From an uncultured Clostridium sp. (GTDB taxonomy: Bacteria > Bacillota > Clostridia > Clostridiales > Clostridiaceae): a DNA stretch of 35,105 bases. Made by a program: the position numbers and the translations under genes. The first letter of the stretch is position 1; each line of letters opens with the position of its first letter. Positions 30,536 through 35,105 of the stretch are shown here, piece by piece. Under the pieces are notes generated by a model. That model was not told the origin of the DNA. It worked only from the letters and a program-made list of their open reading frames with translations, and did not search any database. The DNA lies in NCBI GenBank assembly GCA_937927335.1, contig CALBDU010000007.1:1-35105 (forward strand). Direction: 5' to 3'.

Positions 30536-33500
30536 ATGAATAATGAGAATTATGTTAATGGGGATCATAATGCCGATGTAATTACGGAAACCACGGAATC
30601 GACATTAGCGAAAAAAATCTGTGAATTTTTTATTGTAGGTATTGGGTCTTCTGCCGGAGGCTTGGAGGCTTTGGAAAGTTTCTTTAGCTGCATGCCATCT
30701 GCTAATAGTATGGCGTTTGTTGTAATCCAGCATTTATCTCCTGATTATAAAAGCCTTATGCCTGAAATATTGTCTAGGAATACAAAAATCAAGGTGCTTC
30801 AGATACAGGATGGTATGAAGGTATTGCCTGGGTGTATTTATTTGAATCCCCCGAAATATTCTGTGACCATATCCCAGGGGCAGTTTCTTTTAAAGGAACA
30901 GGAGAAGTCTTATAGGATTAATAGCACTATAAACACTTTTTTTAATTCACTAGCTGTTGAAATGCGGGAAAGAGCCATTGGAATTATACTATCAGGAACG
31001 GGCAGCGACGGGACACAAGGCTGCAGGGCAATAAAAGAAGCTGGTGGCCTAATTATTTCACAAGACGAGGAGAGTGCTAAATTTAACGGTATGCCAAGAA
31101 GTGTAATTGCTACAAATATATGCGATTATATTTTAACACCCACCAAGATTCCTGAGAAATTATTGCAATATACCGGACAAACTTCACTTATAACTATAAA
31201 TGAAAATAATGGACAGGATTTAGATCATAAAGGTTATGATACACTGTCTCAAATCTTTAGTATTATTAATAAACGGCACTCCATTGATTTCAGCCTTTAT
31301 AAACAGAGCACTGTTTTAAGGTGCCTTGAACGTCGCATTAGAATTTGCCAAATACCCAATATTGAGGCGTATCATTCATATTTAAAGGATAACCTGGAAG
31401 AGGTGGATGCCTTATATAATAGTTTATTTATAGGCGTAACCAGATTCTTCAGGGATAAGGAAGCTTTTGAAATCATAAAGACTAAAGTCATCCCTGAAAT
31501 CATTAATAGTAAGGATGATAATGCAGTAATCAGGGTTTGGGTTGCAGGGTGCTGCACGGGTGAAGAAGCATATTCCCTGGCTATATTATTTAAAGAATAT
31601 ATGGACCTGGTTAAAAGGAATATTAAACTAAAGATATTTGCTACTGACATTGATAACCGTTCCATAGAATACGCCAGTGCGGGGATTTATCCCGATAGCA
31701 TTTCCGAGGATGTTTCTCTTGAGCGACTGAACCGTTATTTTATTAAAAAGAGGGACGTTTATCAGGTTTCAAAGTACATACGTGAAATGGTGATTTTTTC
31801 AAGGCATAATGTTATAAACAACCCGCCATTTTATAAAATAGATCTGCTGACCTGCAGAAATCTGCTGATTTATTTTCAGCCTAAGCTTCAGACCAGAATT
31901 CTTTCAACCTTTCAATTTGCACTGGCATCGCAGGGCTACATGTTTTTAGGGATAAGTGAAACTACTGGAGAGCTGAAAAGCTATTTTTCCACTGTGGACG
32001 GCAAATATAAGATCTATAAAAGAAGAGATATGAAAAAGCGTCCGCTAGTTGATGATTTATCCATCATAACCACTGGCATGAAGGTGGTAAAACACAAGGG
32101 TACATATGAGGAATATACAAGAAACGCAAGGAGTAAATGGGAAATGGATGAAATTAGCGAAAGATTATTAGAGGAATGTTTACCTCCAAGTGCAATAGTG
32201 GATGAAAATGGTGAACTTGTACAGGTTTGTGGAAATTGTGATAAATATTTAAAGGCACCAAGGGGTAAGGTGGTTTATGATATACAAAAGATGGTACCTA
32301 AGGAGTTATCTACTGCCCTTGGAACAGCAATAAGCAAAGTAAAAAAAGAAAAGACCACAGTGACCTATACAAATATTAAAATTAAAATAGGGGAAGGTCA
32401 AACAAGTATCAACCTTATCGTTAAGCCATTATTTACAAAGAATAATGGAAATTTAATCTTTGTGCAATTCGAAGAAATTAAAGATGATGCAATTAAGTGT
32501 AATTATGTTGAAAACTATGACACTATAAGTAAGCTTCAGGAGCGTATAACGGACCTGGAACAGGAACTTCAATTCACTAAGGAAAGCCTTCAGACCTCCA
32601 TTGAAGAAATTGAGACTTCCAGTGAGGAACTGCAATCAGCCAATGAAGAGCTTTTGGTATCCAACGAGGAGCTGCATAGTACAAATGAAGAGCTTCAATC
32701 CGTAAACGAGGAATTAATCGTTGTAAACACTCAATATCAGTATAAGATACAGGAATTAGCGGACCTTAATAATGATATGATGAATTATTTAAACAGTACC
32801 AGTATAGGTACTCTTTTCCTTGATTCAAACCTATATGTCAGGAAATTTACACCAGCGCTAACCCGAGAGATTAATCTTATAGAAACGGATATTGGAAGAC
32901 CAATTAGCCATATTGCTCATAATTTAAAAGATGAGGATTTGGTTAAACAGTCTCGTGTTGTGATGGATAGTCTGGTTTCTTTCGAAAAAGAAGTTCAGGG
33001 CTCTGATAATAGATGGTATCTTATAAAATATTCTCCATACAGGACTAATGAAAATGTAATAAAGGGAGTAGTTATATCTCTTGTTGATATTACAGCCCTT
33101 AAGGATGCAGTAGCAAAGCAGAGAAGCAGCATGGAGCATTACGAAAAGCTTGTAGAGCTTTCACCCTATGCAATTATGCTGATAAGCCACGGCAGGATAC
33201 TTTTCTCAAATACGGCTGGACTAAATTTATTGAAAGAAAAGAAAAATGATAATTTGATAGGAAAGCCTATTAACCATTATTTGAACTTTAATGAACAATT
33301 AGTAACCTATAAAGAAATTGAACATACCAAGGATGATGAAATAGGCTCATTAGTAGAAAAAAAGGTTGTTCGCTGGGATGGTTCCGAAATTTATGTTGAA
33401 ATCTACTCGATGCCATTTTCTATGGGGGAAAATGACTCGGATCTGATTATTTTAAGGGATATAACCTATAAAAAGATAGAAAATAAATTGCGCATGGAAA

Positions 33501-34336
33501 ATGAAAAAAGGCAGGCATTACTGGATGAAGCAAACACCTTGGACAAACTTAAGAATGATTTCTTCAGCAATCTTTCACATGAATTGAGAACACCGCTTAA
33601 CGTAATCATGAGTACTTTGCAGCTAATTGATAGTAAAGTAAAAGATTATACGGAATATAATAAAACTATAAATTTGAAGAAACATATGAATGTTATGAAA
33701 CAGAACTGCTATAGACAGTTAAGACTTGTAAACAACATGATTGATATCACAAAAATTGATGCCGGATTTTATGATATTAAATACCAGAATCATGATATTG
33801 TAAACATAGTGGAAAATATAACATTGTCCATAAATAATTATGTTGTCAATCGGGGGCTGGAATTAGTATTTGATACTGAAGTAGAAGAGAAGGTCCTTGC
33901 CTGCAACCCAGATAGCATCGAAAGAATTATGTTGAATCTGCTGTCAAATGCTATAAAGTTTACAGGTGAAGGCGGAAGCATATACGTAAATTTATACGAC
34001 AGGGGAGAAAGTATAATAATATCAGTGAAGGATTCGGGCATTGGCATCCCAAAGGACAAACAAGAGGTTATTTTTGACCGCTTCAGGCAAGTGGATAAAT
34101 CCCTTACAAGAGACAATGAAGGTAGTGGCATAGGGCTTTCACTTGTTAAATCACTGGTAGAAATGCATGGCGGTAAAATTTCCATAGTAAGTGAATATGG
34201 CAAAGGCTCGGAGTTTTTAATTGAATTACCAGTTAAAACAGTTATAGAAGAAAGTGTTGAAGAAAATCATGAAATGCAGCAGCAAAGCCATGTGGAAAAA
34301 ATACATTTAGAGTTTTCAGATATTTATAGTCTGTAA
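30536..34336 (+). CDS. CheB-CheR-PAS-histidine kinase fusion
   Basis: A 1266-residue cytoplasmic multidomain protein. Residues about 30-220 are a CheB-type methylesterase with its full triad: Ser39 (GSSAGG), His66 (IQHLSPD), Asp158 (GTGSDGTQG). Residues about 245-500 are a CheR-type methyltransferase (VWVAGCCTGEEAYS as SAM loop; LLTCRNLLIYF). A long repetitive Glu-rich coiled coil (about 665-745, SEELQSANEEL-type repeats) and PAS-like domains follow (about 750-860 and 875-985). A histidine kinase comes next, with phospho-acceptor His1015 (SHELRTPLNVI) and an ATPase (NLLSNAIKF near 1134, DSGIGIP near 1167, GSGIGLSLV). No receiver domain is fused and no response regulator is in the window, so the partner is elsewhere. 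Such hybrids are found outside classic chemotaxis operons. The start is set by AAGGAGAG. Confidence 0.95.
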   Translation: MNNENYVNGDHNADVITETTESTLAKKICEFFIVGIGSSAGGLEALESFFSCMPSANSMAFVVIQHLSPDYKSLMPEILSRNTKIKVLQIQDGMKVLPGCIYLNPPKYSVTISQGQFLLKEQEKSYRINSTINTFFNSLAVEMRERAIGIILSGTGSDGTQGCRAIKEAGGLIISQDEESAKFNGMPRSVIATNICDYILTPTKIPEKLLQYTGQTSLITINENNGQDLDHKGYDTLSQIFSIINKRHSIDFSLYKQSTVLRCLERRIRICQIPNIEAYHSYLKDNLEEVDALYNSLFIGVTRFFRDKEAFEIIKTKVIPEIINSKDDNAVIRVWVAGCCTGEEAYSLAILFKEYMDLVKRNIKLKIFATDIDNRSIEYASAGIYPDSISEDVSLERLNRYFIKKRDVYQVSKYIREMVIFSRHNVINNPPFYKIDLLTCRNLLIYFQPKLQTRILSTFQFALASQGYMFLGISETTGELKSYFSTVDGKYKIYKRRDMKKRPLVDDLSIITTGMKVVKHKGTYEEYTRNARSKWEMDEISERLLEECLPPSAIVDENGELVQVCGNCDKYLKAPRGKVVYDIQKMVPKELSTALGTAISKVKKEKTTVTYTNIKIKIGEGQTSINLIVKPLFTKNNGNLIFVQFEEIKDDAIKCNYVENYDTISKLQERITDLEQELQFTKESLQTSIEEIETSSEELQSANEELLVSNEELHSTNEELQSVNEELIVVNTQYQYKIQELADLNNDMMNYLNSTSIGTLFLDSNLYVRKFTPALTREINLIETDIGRPISHIAHNLKDEDLVKQSRVVMDSLVSFEKEVQGSDNRWYLIKYSPYRTNENVIKGVVISLVDITALKDAVAKQRSSMEHYEKLVELSPYAIMLISHGRILFSNTAGLNLLKEKKNDNLIGKPINHYLNFNEQLVTYKEIEHTKDDEIGSLVEKKVVRWDGSEIYVEIYSMPFSMGENDSDLIILRDITYKKIENKLRMENEKRQALLDEANTLDKLKNDFFSNLSHELRTPLNVIMSTLQLIDSKVKDYTEYNKTINLKKHMNVMKQNCYRQLRLVNNMIDITKIDAGFYDIKYQNHDIVNIVENITLSINNYVVNRGLELVFDTEVEEKVLACNPDSIERIMLNLLSNAIKFTGEGGSIYVNLYDRGESIIISVKDSGIGIPKDKQEVIFDRFRQVDKSLTRDNEGSGIGLSLVKSLVEMHGGKISIVSEYGKGSEFLIELPVKTVIEESVEENHEMQQQSHVEKIHLEFSDIYSL

Positions 34337-34504
34337 CAGAATAAATTCATTCCGCAGCTTTGGAAATCCGGATTTAAATATTACCGGATCGGTAATCCAC
34401 CACCACTGGGTAGGGAACTAGCCGAAGATATATACTGATGGCAGAATTCAAGCCAAGGCCCTGGATATTTAATCAGGAAAATTATGAAAAATAGGGGGTT
34501 ATAT

Positions 34505-34963
34505 ATGCTGGACAAAGCAATCCGCATTGCAGCAACCATTCATGAAGGTCAGGTGGACAAAGCTGGTCAGCCCTATATTCTGCATCCACTTAGAGTTATG
34601 TTTGCCATGGAAACTGACCTGGAAAAAATATGTGCAGTGTTTCATGACGTTATTGAGGATTCCGATTTGACACTGGAAGCTTTGCGAAAACAGGGTTTTT
34701 CAGATGAGGTTTTAAGTGTGCTGGATGCTTTATCTAAAAGGGAGAATGAAAGCTATGAGGATTTCATCAGCCGGGTTTTATTGAATAAAACTGCCTGCAG
34801 GGTAAAACTGGCGGATTTAAAGGACAATATGGACTTGTCCAGAATAGCCAACCCCTCTGAAATTGATTATCAAAGATTTGAGAAATACCGAAAAGCGACA
34901 GACCGCATTTTACAAGCTTTAAGCAATGATACGGGCAATAATGAAATCCTTCCAGACCAATAA
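34505..34963 (+). CDS. Small SpoT/RelA-type HD hydrolase (small alarmone hydrolase-like)
   Basis: A 152-residue protein holding only the HD domain of RelA/SpoT: HEGQVDKAGQPYILHPLR (His27), FHDVIEDSDLT (His47-Asp48, Glu51-Asp52) and VKLADLKDNMD (Asp and Asn ligands of the Mn site). No synthetase, TGS or ACT domain follows. Small HD proteins of this kind hydrolyse (p)ppGpp; other nucleotide substrates are possible. ATG 34505 is chosen with GGGGG upstream; the ATG at 34484 lacks a site. It is 168 bases downstream of the large kinase gene, with no clear terminator between. Confidence 0.88.
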   Translation: MLDKAIRIAATIHEGQVDKAGQPYILHPLRVMFAMETDLEKICAVFHDVIEDSDLTLEALRKQGFSDEVLSVLDALSKRENESYEDFISRVLLNKTACRVKLADLKDNMDLSRIANPSEIDYQRFEKYRKATDRILQALSNDTGNNEILPDQ

Positions 34964-34986
34964 AAATCTGAAAGGATTTCTAATTT
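34943..34986 (+). terminator. Terminator overlapping the end of the HD gene
   Basis: GAAATCCTTC (34943-34952) pairs with GAAAGGATTTC (34970-34980), one bulge, followed by TAATTTTA. The stem begins within the last codons of the gene. Confidence 0.6.
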
Positions 34987-35001
34987 TACCATACTATCAA
35001 T

Positions 35002-35103
35002 TTAAACTACAAAATAAGCCATACATATCTGGATAAACTCATTTATTATCTTGCTTTTCCATTTATTCTTATGCATAAGCAGTTGTAAAAACAGCTTTTC
35101 TTC
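35002..35103 (-). CDS. Possible C-terminal end of a minus-strand gene
   Basis: Reading from the right edge on the minus strand, a 33-codon frame is open and stops with TAA at 35002-35004. It ends NEFIQICMAYFVV and is Lys-rich before that. It lies opposite the terminator of the HD gene, which fits a convergent gene end. It is too short to assign a family. Confidence 0.35.
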   Translation of the reverse strand, partial: EEKLFLQLLMHKNKWKSKIINEFIQICMAYFVV

Positions 35104-35105
35104 AT

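Overview
The window looks like chromosome of an anaerobic, low-GC, Clostridium-type Firmicute. The support is AT-rich intergenic DNA, strong AGGAGG ribosome binding sites with several TTG starts, a flavodiiron protein, ferredoxin-dependent 2-oxoacid oxidoreductase, acyl-CoA dehydrogenase with Etf, radical SAM chemistry and lipoproteins. No rRNA, tRNA, CRISPR array, phage module or intact insertion sequence was recognised. Genus-level placement is inference.

Layout. 1-3.2 kb: the 3' end of a flavodiiron protein (FprA), a nitrilase-fold protein lacking the usual catalytic lysine, then a minus-strand pair (iron-sulfur flavoprotein and alpha/beta hydrolase). 3.3-8.5 kb: a TetR-family repressor divergent from a four-gene efflux operon (TolC-like protein, lipoprotein HlyD-type adaptor, short EmrA-type adaptor, 14-TM DHA2/EmrB transporter); a 32-bp dyad overlaps the operon promoter. 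8.66 kb: a HIT hydrolase.

9.5-17.1 kb is the metabolic centrepiece. It encodes a 4-hydroxybutyryl-CoA dehydratase/HpaB-family flavoprotein, four 2-oxoacid:ferredoxin oxidoreductase subunits (gamma, delta, alpha, beta), an acyl-CoA dehydrogenase and EtfB/EtfA. The set is self-sufficient in an unusual way. The oxidoreductase can make a CoA thioester from a 2-oxo acid with no CoA-transferase, the HpaB-family enzyme could dehydrate or rearrange it, and the dehydrogenase with Etf could reduce the enoyl-CoA. The HpaB-family member lacks residues I recall as essential in the characterised dehydratase (a cluster-ligand His and a catalytic Glu) but has a different cysteine set, so substrate and chemistry are open. 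This is the best candidate for an undescribed pathway here.

17.3-23.8 kb is a run of mostly single genes: a DUF2007 protein, a membrane-anchored metallo-beta-lactamase-fold protein, a DUF3788 protein, a secreted cell-wall-binding trypsin-like protein whose catalytic serine is alanine, an SPL-family radical SAM protein, a double-NUDIX fusion and a 45-residue protein. 23.8-30.4 kb holds a flavin amine oxidase (minus strand), NERD, lipoprotein, isochorismatase-like and MBL genes mixed with gene remnants: an alpha/beta hydrolase with an internal deletion and frameshift, a VOC-protein stub, and two copies of a short related C-terminal peptide. 30.5-35.1 kb holds a 1266-residue CheB-CheR-PAS-histidine kinase, a small SpoT-like HD hydrolase and probably the end of a minus-strand gene.

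A short dispersed repeat with core CGAATAACCGTCCCC or variants occurs at four sites (3.2, 8.6, 21.4, 22.4 kb), always in the same orientation and in intergenic or leader DNA.
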